64,000 nucleotides of DNA from Porphyrobacter sp. (lineage in GTDB: Bacteria > Pseudomonadota > Alphaproteobacteria > Sphingomonadales > Sphingomonadaceae): assembly GCA_017744315.1 (NCBI GenBank), contig JAGIBN010000001.1, positions 434,001 to 498,000 of the forward strand, read 5' to 3'. This document shows, piece after piece, positions 15,804-24,053 of this stretch. The notes below the pieces were generated by a model. The model made no database searches and was not told the DNA's origin. It was given only the letters and a program-made list of their open reading frames with translations. The position numbers and the translations under genes are program-made. Within the stretch, counting starts at the first letter, position 1. Every line of letters starts with the position of its first letter.

Positions 15804-18731
15804 GTGACCGAATTCCTGCTGCTGGCAACGATCTTTCTGGGCGGACTGCTGTTCGACACACGGCGCCGTCTGGGCCGGATGGAGCGACTGTTTCGCGAAG
15901 GCGGGCCTGCCGCAGCGCGAATCGGGCGGCCGGTCTCGATGCCCGAGCCTCCCTTCGAGCCGGAGCGCGTGCTGGAGCCGGTGAAGGCGCCGCCCCCTCT
16001 GCCCGTGGAGGATCTGCCGGTTGCCGAGCCCGCAGCGTGGGTCGAGCCGGAACCGGTGCCTTCCATCCCCGAAGCCGTTTCCGAGCCAGTCATCACTGCG
16101 CCGCCGCCGCCATCGCCGCCGCGCAAGGCGGCCGGTCTTGGCTTCGAGGACCTGTTCGGCCGCAAGCTGCCGATCTGGGCGGGCGGCATCACCCTGATCG
16201 TCGCGGCCGTGCTGATGGTGAAATACTCGATCGACACCGGGCTGCTTTCGCCGTTGGTGCGCATCGTGCTGGGCTTCACGTTCAGCGGTGCCCTGATCGG
16301 CGGCGGCGAACTGGCGCGGCGGCGGGCGGACTTCGTGCGCGACGAGCGGGTGGCGCAGGCTCTGGCCGGAGCGGGTGTGGGCGGTCTCTATGCAGCGACG
16401 CTGGCGGCGGCAAATCTCTATGGTCTCGTCGGGCCGGGGCTGGCCTTTGCCGGGCTTTTCGCGATCACCGCGCTGGCGCTCGGTCTGGCGCTGCGGTTCG
16501 GGGCGCCTTGCGCGGTGCTGGGGCTTGTCGGCGGCCTTGCGACGCCTGCGGTCGTCCAGTCGGACAGTCCGAGCGTGCCGCTGCTGGCGGGCTATCTGGC
16601 CGTTCTCATCGGTGCGATCACCCTGCTTTCGCGCCGCCAGCGCTGGGTCTGGCTGGGCGTCGGCGCGCTGACCGGCGGTGCTGGCTGGAGCCTCTTGACG
16701 ATCGCCATGGGCGGTCTCGACAGCGGTTCCACCCTGTCGATGGGGCTGCTGGTGCTGCTGATCGGGCTTGGCCTTCCGGCCCTTGCGCTGGAAGGCCGCG
16801 CGGTCCCGATCCTGCGCGGCGCGTCGGCGATCGTCGGTGCGTTCCAGCTGGCCCTGCTGGTGGCGAACGGCCACTTCGCGCCGCTGACATGGGGGCTTTA
16901 CGGCTTGCTGTCGCTGGCGTTCTGCTGGCTTGCCGGAACGACGCCGATGCTGCGCCGGACGGTCGCGGTGCCGCTGCTGACGGCGCTCGGCCTCACTGCG
17001 TTCTGGCCCGCGCCTGAAGCTGGTCTGTTCACGGCGGTCATGGCCGGGATCGTGGCGATCTATGGCGGCTATGCGCTGCGGAACTTGTGGCGGGAAGGGT
17101 GCGGCTTCATCGAAGTGGGCCTGCTCTGTGCCATCGCGCTCGGTGGTTACGGGGTCTGCTGCGCGAAGTTCTACGAGTCTGCCGCAGGCCACGACACCGG
17201 CTTTGCGCTGCTGGCCCTGGCGTTTGCTGCCCTGCCTGCGCTGGGTGCCGGACTCGGCTGGCGGCGCGAGGCGCGTCTCGAGGATGCCCGTTTCGCCTTG
17301 CTGGCCTCCTGCACTGGTTTGCTGCTGATCGTGGCCGGCATGATGGGTCTTCCCGAATGGCTGGTGCCGGTCGTCTTCCCGGCCGTCGCGGCGGGACTGC
17401 TGGGCGTCGCCGTGGCGGGACGGGACCATCGCCTGAAGCACGGTGCGCTTGGTTTCCTGGGGCTGGCGGTCGCCGTCGTGCTGGCGGTTTCGGCGGAGAA
17501 CGGCGCCTTGGCCCGTCTGGTGCAGACGGCGACGGCGACGCATCCGGGCCGCGCCCTGCTGCATTGGGGCGCGCTGGCTCTGACCGCCGCCGCTTTCGCC
17601 TGGCGGAATGCGGGATCGCGCCTGCGCTTCGGCTTGCAGCCGCTCACTGTGCTGCTCGGCTATGGCTTCGTGGCGCAGCTGGTTCCGGCGCCGTGGCTTT
17701 CCGTCGTCACGGCGGCGGCGCTGGTGCTGCTGGCCGAAGTGAACGGGCGCAAGCCTGTGATGGCGATCGAGGCCGCCCAAGGCATGCTTGTCGTGCTCGC
17801 GGCGCTCTGGGCGCTGGAACCGATGGCCTACTGGCTGACGGCGAGCGCGAACTCGGTGATGACAGGCAAGCCGGTGCTCGTGATCGATCTGCCGACATGG
17901 GCGGAAGCGCTGCGCCGCCTCGTCGCACCGGCGCTCGCGACGGCCTTCGCGATCTGGCGTGGCCGTGCGGACTTGCCGCGCCCGGTGTTCCTTGCCGGAG
18001 CGACGATGGTCGGCCTGCTCGGCGTTGCTGGCAGCCACATCCTGTTCAAGCAGGTCTTCGCGCTCGACGATCCGGAATCCTTCGCCCGCCTCGGCCTTGC
18101 CGAACGCTGTGTCTGGGAGGCTTTGCTGATCGGCGTGGGCATGGCAGTCTGGCGCCGTTTCGCAGCGCGCGAGATTGCTCTCGGCTTCCTTGCGGCGGGT
18201 CTGGCCCATGCGCTCTTCCATACCTGGATTTCGCTGAATCCGTTCTGGAGCCACCAGCAAGTGGGCCCTTGGCCGCTGGTCAACCTGCTGCTGCCTGCCT
18301 TCCTCATCCCGTTCGCTGTGCCGTCGCTCGCCGCCCGCATCGCACCGGATCTGGCGCCGCGTTTCCAGCTTCCGGCGGACCTGCTGCGGATGGCGCTGAT
18401 CCTGCTCTTCGCTTTCGCGACGCTGCGCCAGCTTTTTGCGGGAAGCCTGCTCTACGTCGGCTCGGTGGGCGAGGGGGAGAACATCGGCCGCTCGGTACTG
18501 GCGATCGCGCTGGCGCTCGGCTTCCTCGGCTGGGGCATCCGCGAGCGGCTGCGCAGCTGGCGCTTCGCCTCGCTGGTGCTGATGCTCGCCGCCGTCGGCA
18601 AGGTCTTCCTGTTCGACGCCTCGGGGCTGAACGGGCTGCTGCGGATTCTCTCGTTCCTCGCTCTCGGCTTCAGCCTGATCGGGATCGGCTGGGTCTACAG
18701 CCGTTACCTGAAGCCCGAGGCGGCGAGCTGA
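15804..18731 (+). CDS. Giant DUF2339 multi-pass membrane protein
   Basis: A 975-residue protein. An N-terminal helix (TEFLLLATIFLGGLLFD) is followed by a proline/glutamate-rich linker (residues about 30-105), the DUF2339 signature FGRKLPIWAGGITLIVAAVLMVKYSIDTGL, and then more than twenty hydrophobic segments to the C-terminus. Its function is unknown; it is broadly conserved in Gram-negatives. The start is GTG at 15804, preceded by GAGAGGG, rather than the ATG at 15750 inside the candidate operator region. Confidence 0.88.
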   Translation: MTEFLLLATIFLGGLLFDTRRRLGRMERLFREGGPAAARIGRPVSMPEPPFEPERVLEPVKAPPPLPVEDLPVAEPAAWVEPEPVPSIPEAVSEPVITAPPPPSPPRKAAGLGFEDLFGRKLPIWAGGITLIVAAVLMVKYSIDTGLLSPLVRIVLGFTFSGALIGGGELARRRADFVRDERVAQALAGAGVGGLYAATLAAANLYGLVGPGLAFAGLFAITALALGLALRFGAPCAVLGLVGGLATPAVVQSDSPSVPLLAGYLAVLIGAITLLSRRQRWVWLGVGALTGGAGWSLLTIAMGGLDSGSTLSMGLLVLLIGLGLPALALEGRAVPILRGASAIVGAFQLALLVANGHFAPLTWGLYGLLSLAFCWLAGTTPMLRRTVAVPLLTALGLTAFWPAPEAGLFTAVMAGIVAIYGGYALRNLWREGCGFIEVGLLCAIALGGYGVCCAKFYESAAGHDTGFALLALAFAALPALGAGLGWRREARLEDARFALLASCTGLLLIVAGMMGLPEWLVPVVFPAVAAGLLGVAVAGRDHRLKHGALGFLGLAVAVVLAVSAENGALARLVQTATATHPGRALLHWGALALTAAAFAWRNAGSRLRFGLQPLTVLLGYGFVAQLVPAPWLSVVTAAALVLLAEVNGRKPVMAIEAAQGMLVVLAALWALEPMAYWLTASANSVMTGKPVLVIDLPTWAEALRRLVAPALATAFAIWRGRADLPRPVFLAGATMVGLLGVAGSHILFKQVFALDDPESFARLGLAERCVWEALLIGVGMAVWRRFAAREIALGFLAAGLAHALFHTWISLNPFWSHQQVGPWPLVNLLLPAFLIPFAVPSLAARIAPDLAPRFQLPADLLRMALILLFAFATLRQLFAGSLLYVGSVGEGENIGRSVLAIALALGFLGWGIRERLRSWRFASLVLMLAAVGKVFLFDASGLNGLLRILSFLALGFSLIGIGWVYSRYLKPEAAS

Positions 18732-18735
18732 TGGG

Positions 18736-19026
18736 CTATCGCTTCCGCAAGGCGATAGCCACGGCACTGGTGGAAACGAGCGGGCCGATCCAGTCGACCC
18801 ACTGATCGAGCTTGGGCCATACCCTGAGGTCGAACGGTCCCCACCAGGGCATGTTCGCGCGCAGGCCGTGGCCATAGGCTTCGATCCAGCGGTACTCGGC
18901 TTGCGCCACTTCGCGGCCGAGAAAATAGGCCGAGGCCATGGCGGCGCCCGGCCACCAGCCGCCGGTCAGCAGGCGCAGCAGGGCCTGGACCGCGAGGGCG
19001 GCGAGCGTGTGCTCCAGCAGGTTCAT
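18736..19026 (-). CDS. Small hypothetical membrane-associated protein
   Basis: A 96-residue frame with an N-terminal hydrophobic stretch (HTLAALAVQALLRLLTGGWWPGAAMASAYFLG), then EVAQAEYRWIEAYG and a tryptophan-rich tail ending in a second hydrophobic segment. Similar short proteins occur in sphingomonads, some near phage remnants, but no function is known. It converges on the DUF2339 gene with four bases between stops. Confidence 0.6.
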   Translation of the reverse strand: MNLLEHTLAALAVQALLRLLTGGWWPGAAMASAYFLGREVAQAEYRWIEAYGHGLRANMPWWGPFDLRVWPKLDQWVDWIGPLVSTSAVAIALRKR

Positions 19027-19120
19027 GTCATGCTCCCGTTTGCGTGTGCGGGTCCTGTCCGGGATCGCCGGAAGATCGTCAACGCAATAAGGCTTCCCAC
19101 AAGCCCGCCGAACGCCTAGA

Positions 19121-19219
19121 GCGGCCCAATCCCCGGGGGGCCGCTCATGCGCGGCTGAGAGGTGGTCAGCAGACCACGACCCGCTGAACCTGATCCGGTT
19201 GACACCGGCGTAGGGAGGG
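19121..19219 (+). ncRNA. TPP riboswitch (THI element) aptamer
   Basis: The conserved TPP-sensing core is present in order. CGGGGGGCC is followed by P2 (GCCGC/GCGGC) and CTGAGA (19155-19160), a P3 hairpin (GTGGTC/GACCAC), then ACCCGCTGAACCTGATC, the CCGG/CCGG stem and GCGTAGGGA (to 19216). The exact closing P1 pairing is ambiguous, with GCCC/GGGC the best candidate. It leads directly into a TonB receptor, kinase and PnuT-type permease, so all three should respond to thiamine diphosphate. Confidence 0.93.
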
Positions 19220-19268
19220 CTGGCGGCAGAGCGTCCGTTGTCCCTCCGACTGGAGCGGACGAAAGACG
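19213..19268 (+). promoter_or_regulatory. Riboswitch expression platform (anti-SD switch)
   Basis: GGAGGG at 19214-19219, overlapping the 3' end of the aptamer, can pair with CCCTCC at 19242-19247. Alternatively CTCC (19244-19247) pairs with GGAG (19252-19255), the likely Shine-Dalgarno, with GTCCG/CGGAC extending the stem. The first pairing frees the RBS and the second hides it. This suggests translational control with TPP binding favouring the closed state. This is inference from base pairing. Confidence 0.55.
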
Positions 19269-21575
19269 ATGACCCTTACCCCGAAGCCTATTCGCACCTT
19301 CACTTCCCTCGGCGGCGCCGCGCTGGCGCTGTTTGCGCCGCTCGCCATGGCAGAGACGGCAGACGAGGCGCCCGATACCCGCACCGACATCCAGGTCATC
19401 GGCCATCCCGACCCCGAAGGCCTGCTGCCGGACCAGACCGCGCCCAAGGCGATCAGCGCGATCTCTGCCGACTTCATCACCAAGCAGGCGCCGACCCTGA
19501 ACGCCTTCCAGCTCGTCAACCTGCTGCCGGGCGCGAATGTCTCTTCCAGCGATCCTTATGGCCTCTCGACCAGTTCGTCGCTGACGATGCGGGGGCTGGG
19601 TCAGGACCAGATCGGCGTCATGATGGAAGGTGCGCCCCAGAACGACATCGGCTATTTCTACGCCTACCCCTCGCAGTTCGCCGATGCCGAGAACGTGCGG
19701 CAGATTGCGCTTTCGCAAGGCGCGGCGGCTATCGACGCACCGGTCGTCGCAGCGGCGGGCGGCACGCTGGCGCTCTCGCTGGACGATCCGAAGCCGGAGA
19801 TGGGCGGGCTGGTCAATCTCTCGGCGGGGTCCTACGACGCGCGTCGTGCTTTCGTGCGCTTCGACACCGGCACGCTCGGGGCCAGCGGGATCAAGGCCTT
19901 CATCTCCTATTCGAACAACCGCGCGGACAACTGGCGCGGCGCGGGCTTCGACAAGCGCCAGCACGTCGATGCCAAGCTGCTGCGCGAATGGGGCGAGGGC
20001 AACCGTGCCAGCATCTCGTTCTCGTACAACGACGCCAATACCTCGAGCTACGCCAGCCCGACCCTGGCCGACTGGAAGGCCTCGGGCCGCGACTTCAACT
20101 ATGACAAGCGGTACAGCGAGGGAAACACCAACTACTGGCGTCTCTACCGCGCGCCTTTCCGCAATTTCTACGTCGCCGCGCCGGTTCATCTGAAGCTGTC
20201 CGATCATCTGACGTTCGATAGCTCGGCCTATCTCCAGCTCGGCCACGGCAATGCGCCTTATGGCACCCAGCTCGCCACCACCGGCAACTTCCTCGGCACC
20301 GAGGAACTGACCCAGCCGATCGCGTTGCCGGGTGCGGTCGACGGCGTCGCGACGGTAATGGGCAACTGGACCGGCAAGCAATTCCGCGTGGGCGACGTCA
20401 GCAAGCTGACCCTCACCGCAGGCGCGCATACGCTCACGGCGGGGGTCTGGTTCGACTACGGCACCGACCGCGTCACCCAGTCCTACACCTCGATCGATGC
20501 GAACGGCCGCCCGTTCGACATGTGGGGCTATCAGGACAAGGCCATCCGCACCGCCGACGGACGCCTGCTCGCTTACGAGAACGCGCGGACCGAAACGGTG
20601 ACCAAGGGCTTCTTCCTCGCCGACAGTATCGCGGTGACGCCGCGCCTCGTCGTCGATCTGGGCTTCAAGGGCGTGGACGTGCTGCGCAATGGCCGCAATT
20701 ACCTGCCCGGCCCGCAGGACCGGATCCGCAAGGACAGCTTCGCTGCCCTGCCGCGCGCCGCGGTGCACTACAAGCTGGACGAGCGGCAGCAGCTTTTCGC
20801 CAACGTGACCACCAACTTCCGCACTCCGAACGAGTTCGCGCTCTACAACAGCTATTATGGCGGCGAACTGGTGAGCGCGGGCACGACCGGCCTCAAGAAC
20901 GAATATTCGGTCTCCGAGGAACTGGGCTATCGCTACATCGGCCCGAGCCTGTCCTTCTCGCTGACCGCCTTCCACTACCACTTCCGCAACCGGCAAGTGG
21001 CAACGGTGGTGAACAGCGGCGGCGCGCTGGTCAATTCGACGATCAACGGCGGCAGCCAGACCTCCTATGGCCTAGACGGCGAGATCGACTATCGCCCGGC
21101 CAGGGGCGTCAGCGTCTACCTTTCGGGTGAGTACCTGCACACGCGGCTGGGCGACGATCTCGCGGTCGGCGGTGATCTCCTGCCAACCAAGGGCAAGCGC
21201 GCGGTCTCCAGTCCCGAGTTCCAGTTTGCCCTCGGCACGACGTATGACGACGGCCGCCTGTTCGGCAGCACCGCGCTCAAGTACGTCGGGCGCCAGTACG
21301 CGACCTTCATGAACGACGAGAGCGTCAAGCCTTACGCCACGCTGGACCTCTCGGTCGGCGTGCATCTGGCCGGGCTGATCGATGCGCAGCGCATGGACCT
21401 GCGGCTCAATGCGATCAACGTGACCAACCCGCATGTGCTGTCGGGCGTGCAGGCGATCAAGACCAATGCGCTGGATACTATCGGGCGCGGCGGCACGGTG
21501 ATCGCCGGTTCCTCGCCGAATTACTACGTCGGAAGCGGACGCGCCTTCGTGGCGACGCTCAGCCGCGCCTTCTGA
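19269..21575 (+). CDS. TonB-dependent receptor, probable thiamine outer-membrane importer
   Basis: A 768-residue outer-membrane receptor. A signal peptide (AALALFAPLAMA-ET) precedes a TonB box-like DIQVIGH, a plug domain (residues about 55-175, QLVNLLPGANVSS, SLTMRGLG, MMEGAPQND) and a 22-strand barrel ending in ...VATLSRAF with terminal Phe. Position behind a TPP riboswitch and ahead of a PnuC/PnuT-type gene makes thiamine or a thiamine phosphate the likely substrate, as for the OMR1 receptors. TonB/ExbBD are elsewhere. Confidence 0.9.
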   Translation: MTLTPKPIRTFTSLGGAALALFAPLAMAETADEAPDTRTDIQVIGHPDPEGLLPDQTAPKAISAISADFITKQAPTLNAFQLVNLLPGANVSSSDPYGLSTSSSLTMRGLGQDQIGVMMEGAPQNDIGYFYAYPSQFADAENVRQIALSQGAAAIDAPVVAAAGGTLALSLDDPKPEMGGLVNLSAGSYDARRAFVRFDTGTLGASGIKAFISYSNNRADNWRGAGFDKRQHVDAKLLREWGEGNRASISFSYNDANTSSYASPTLADWKASGRDFNYDKRYSEGNTNYWRLYRAPFRNFYVAAPVHLKLSDHLTFDSSAYLQLGHGNAPYGTQLATTGNFLGTEELTQPIALPGAVDGVATVMGNWTGKQFRVGDVSKLTLTAGAHTLTAGVWFDYGTDRVTQSYTSIDANGRPFDMWGYQDKAIRTADGRLLAYENARTETVTKGFFLADSIAVTPRLVVDLGFKGVDVLRNGRNYLPGPQDRIRKDSFAALPRAAVHYKLDERQQLFANVTTNFRTPNEFALYNSYYGGELVSAGTTGLKNEYSVSEELGYRYIGPSLSFSLTAFHYHFRNRQVATVVNSGGALVNSTINGGSQTSYGLDGEIDYRPARGVSVYLSGEYLHTRLGDDLAVGGDLLPTKGKRAVSSPEFQFALGTTYDDGRLFGSTALKYVGRQYATFMNDESVKPYATLDLSVGVHLAGLIDAQRMDLRLNAINVTNPHVLSGVQAIKTNALDTIGRGGTVIAGSSPNYYVGSGRAFVATLSRAF

Positions 21576-21577
21576 TC

Positions 21578-22705
21578 GTGGGCGGTACTTCGTCTCATCT
21601 CGTGCATGGCATGGGCATGGCGCTCGAAGTGCCGCGCTGGCCGACGATCACTGCCGCCGAGGCCGAAGCGATCCTCGCCCGTTATCCCGAAGTCGGCACG
21701 CCGGGCGCGCTGCTCTGGCATTCGCCGCGCCCGTTCTCGGCGGCGACGCTGGTGGAGACGGAGCGGGGGGCGTTCTTCCTCAAGCGCCATCATCGGCGGC
21801 TGCGTACGCCTGCCGCGCTGGCCGAGGAACATGCCTTCATGGCGCACTTGCGCGCGGCGGGCGCTGCCGTGCCGGACGTGGTGGCCGGAGAGGACGGCGT
21901 GGGCGCGATGGCCGCGGGCGAGTGGACTTACGAGGTCTTGCGCAAGGGGCCGGGTCTCGATCTCTATCGCGACCGCCAGTCGTGGACGCCGTTCCTGACG
22001 CTCGGCCATGCCCGCGAGGCGGGGGCGGCACTGGCACGGCTGCACCGGGCAGCACGCGATTTTCCCGCAGGGCCGCGCGGGGACCATCCGCTCGTCAGCA
22101 GCTTCACGATCCTGCCCGCGCGCGATCCGCTTCTGGCGGCCGAGGCTTATGTCGCTGCCCGTCCGGCGCTGGCCGCCTATCTGGCCGACAAGCCCTGGCG
22201 GCAGGAGCTGGCGCGTCTGTTCGCGTCACTGGGGGAGGGGTTGTCCGAGCGACTGGCGGACCAGCCTTCGCTCTGGACCCATAACGACTGGCACCCCTCC
22301 AATCTGCTCTGGTCCGTCGAAGGTCAGGTGAGCGGGGTGATCGACTTCGGCCTGGCGACGCGGACTTGCGCGCTCCACGATCTCGCCACCGCCATCGAGC
22401 GCAGCGCCGTCGCCTGGCTGGATCTCGAGCAGGGGGCGGATGGGGAGGCCGCACTGGCGCTGCTGGCCGGGTATCGCTCGGTCCTGCCGTTGACCCGCGC
22501 CCAGATCGAGACGCTGATCCGCCTGCTGCCGTTGGTTCATATCGAGTTCGCCCTGTCCGAGGCCGACTACTTCGCAGGCATTCTGGAGGACCGCACGCAG
22601 GCCGATCTCGCGTGGCACGGCTACTGCATCGACCATGCCGACTGGTTCCTCTCGCCGCCGGGGCAAGTCTTTCTGCGGAATCTCGAAACCGGAGCGCTAT
22701 CCTGA
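21578..22705 (+). CDS. APH-type phosphotransferase, probable thiamine kinase
   Basis: A 375-residue kinase-like protein of the aminoglycoside/choline phosphotransferase fold. It shows the catalytic loop THNDWHPSNLLW and the metal-binding VIDFG. The nucleotide-binding strand carries FFLKRHH. In a TPP-riboswitch operon with a PnuC-like permease, phosphorylation of incoming thiamine is the natural role, trapping it in the cell. The GTG at 21578, two bases after the receptor stop, is used; ATG at 21611 or 21617 (MALEVPRW) is an equally good start. Confidence 0.85.
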   Translation: MGGTSSHLVHGMGMALEVPRWPTITAAEAEAILARYPEVGTPGALLWHSPRPFSAATLVETERGAFFLKRHHRRLRTPAALAEEHAFMAHLRAAGAAVPDVVAGEDGVGAMAAGEWTYEVLRKGPGLDLYRDRQSWTPFLTLGHAREAGAALARLHRAARDFPAGPRGDHPLVSSFTILPARDPLLAAEAYVAARPALAAYLADKPWRQELARLFASLGEGLSERLADQPSLWTHNDWHPSNLLWSVEGQVSGVIDFGLATRTCALHDLATAIERSAVAWLDLEQGADGEAALALLAGYRSVLPLTRAQIETLIRLLPLVHIEFALSEADYFAGILEDRTQADLAWHGYCIDHADWFLSPPGQVFLRNLETGALS

Positions 22706-23268
22706 TGTCGGCACTGGAGATCGTCGCCGTCGCCGTGAGTTTCCTCGGCATCTGGCTGACGGCGAGACGGCGGATGCTGTGCTGGCCGGTCAATCTCACC
22801 GCCTGCGCGCTCTACTTCAAGCTGTTCCTCGACGTGCGGCTCTATGCCGACATGGTGCTGCAGGCGCTGTTCGGTGCGGCAATCCTCTATGGCTGGACCG
22901 TCTGGGCGCGGGGCAGGGATCAGTCCGGAGAGATCGTCGTCAGGCCGCTTTCGGCAGGGCAGGCAGGCAAGGGGCTGGCAATCGGCGCCGTGGCGGCAGT
23001 GGCGTTCGGCTGGTTGACCAGCCGCTATACCGACGCAGCCCTGCCGTGGATGGACTGCGCGCTGAGCAGCTTCAGCCTCGTCGCCCAGTACTGGACCGCA
23101 AGGCGTCACGCGGCGAGCTGGCTGCTGTGGATCGCCGTGGACGTGCTCTACGTCGGCATGTTCGCGTTCAAGGGGCTATGGCTGACCGGCGGGCTCTACG
23201 GCGCGATGATCGTGCTTGCCGTGCTCGGCTACCGCAACTGGCAGCGGGCACGGCGGGAAGACGCGTAG
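22705..23268 (+). CDS. pnuT: PnuC-family permease, probable thiamine transporter PnuT
   Basis: A 187-residue inner-membrane protein with about seven helices. It has the PnuC family's WLTARRRMLCWPVNL N-terminal and QYWTARRHAASWLLWIAVDVLYV C-terminal motifs. PnuC homologues import nicotinamide riboside; the PnuT branch imports thiamine and sits behind TPP riboswitches, as here. Its ATG overlaps the kinase TGA (TGATG), so it is translationally coupled. The pairing with a kinase suits facilitated diffusion followed by metabolic trapping. Confidence 0.9.
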   Translation: MSALEIVAVAVSFLGIWLTARRRMLCWPVNLTACALYFKLFLDVRLYADMVLQALFGAAILYGWTVWARGRDQSGEIVVRPLSAGQAGKGLAIGAVAAVAFGWLTSRYTDAALPWMDCALSSFSLVAQYWTARRHAASWLLWIAVDVLYVGMFAFKGLWLTGGLYGAMIVLAVLGYRNWQRARREDA

Positions 23269-23272
23269 AGAA

Positions 23273-23584
23273 TCAGCCGACGACGATCGCGCTGATCCGG
23301 TGGAAGAACGGATGGTGCGGCGTCGCGCCGTGGGCGACATGCGTGAACATGCCGTCGTTCAAGTTCGGCAGCCTCGATTCGACCCCGCAGACTTCCTCTC
23401 CGCCGCGCACGTCGATGTGGGCATGGAGCTTGCCGTCGAATTCCAGGCCGATGTCGACCGCCTGCGGGAACTCGGCGCGCAGCACCTCCAGCACCCGATG
23501 GAGACGATCGGTCAGCGTCTCGTCCGTGGCGGGATTCGAGAGCGGGGAACCGTCGATCGAGTACAGGGATGCATCCTTGCGCAT
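23273..23584 (-). CDS. Conserved hypothetical protein, soluble, 103 aa
   Basis: The start MRKDASLYS at 23584 is fixed by a strong AAGGAGG eight bases upstream; the longer frame in the track ignores it. The sequence is a mixed alpha/beta, His-rich small protein (GLEFDGKLHAHIDVRGGEEV, THVAHGATPHHPFFHR). No known family is recognised. It converges on the thiamine operon with four bases between stops. Confidence 0.68.
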   Translation of the reverse strand: MRKDASLYSIDGSPLSNPATDETLTDRLHRVLEVLRAEFPQAVDIGLEFDGKLHAHIDVRGGEEVCGVESRLPNLNDGMFTHVAHGATPHHPFFHRISAIVVG

Positions 23585-23765
23585 GGGGCGCGCCTCCTTG
23601 GAAGAACGGGTAGGAAATGGCTGTTGCGAGAGCCAGCTTACCCGTTTTCCCGTAACAGGAAACACCCGAGTTTCGCGGATGCGGTGGCCCGATCAAGTAT
23701 CGGACCCGGCGGCATAATCGCCTTCACAAGTCCGGCTCCGGCCGGTCCGCCCCGCCGCGAATCGC

Positions 23766-24053
23766 CTAGCGAGCCTTGCGTGAGGGGCTGGTCTTCCAGC
23801 ATAGCCAGGCCACGTTGAGCCAGGCGCCCATCGTCAGTTGGCCGGCCCAGGCGATCAGGCCGTAGCCGAAACCGAAAGCACCCGCGTCGATTCCCAGGAC
23901 CAGCGCCACGAGCGTCCAGCCGCCGATGCGGGCAAGGCGGCTCTCGCGCTCGGTGAGGGCGCGACCGGCGAGGTCGCGCTGGTGGCGTTTCATCGAGAGG
24001 GCGAGCGCGGCGAAGGCGGCGCTTCCCAGCACCAGGCAGAGCAGGTGGATCAT
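23766..24053 (-). CDS. DUF3325 family membrane protein
   Basis: 95 residues with an N-terminal helix (MIHLLCLVLGSAAFAALALSM), the KRHQRDLAG motif typical of DUF3325 and two further helices. It overlaps the upstream PepSY gene by four bases (ATGA). DUF3649, PepSY and DUF3325 genes recur together beside siderophore receptors, so a role in iron handling is likely but unproven. Confidence 0.8.
   Translation of the reverse strand: MIHLLCLVLGSAAFAALALSMKRHQRDLAGRALTERESRLARIGGWTLVALVLGIDAGAFGFGYGLIAWAGQLTMGAWLNVAWLCWKTSPSRKAR

Noticed and set aside
15732-18875. 1047-aa minus-strand ORF
   Set aside because: It is the antisense shadow of the DUF2339 gene, rich in R, Q, D and H with no hydrophobic core.
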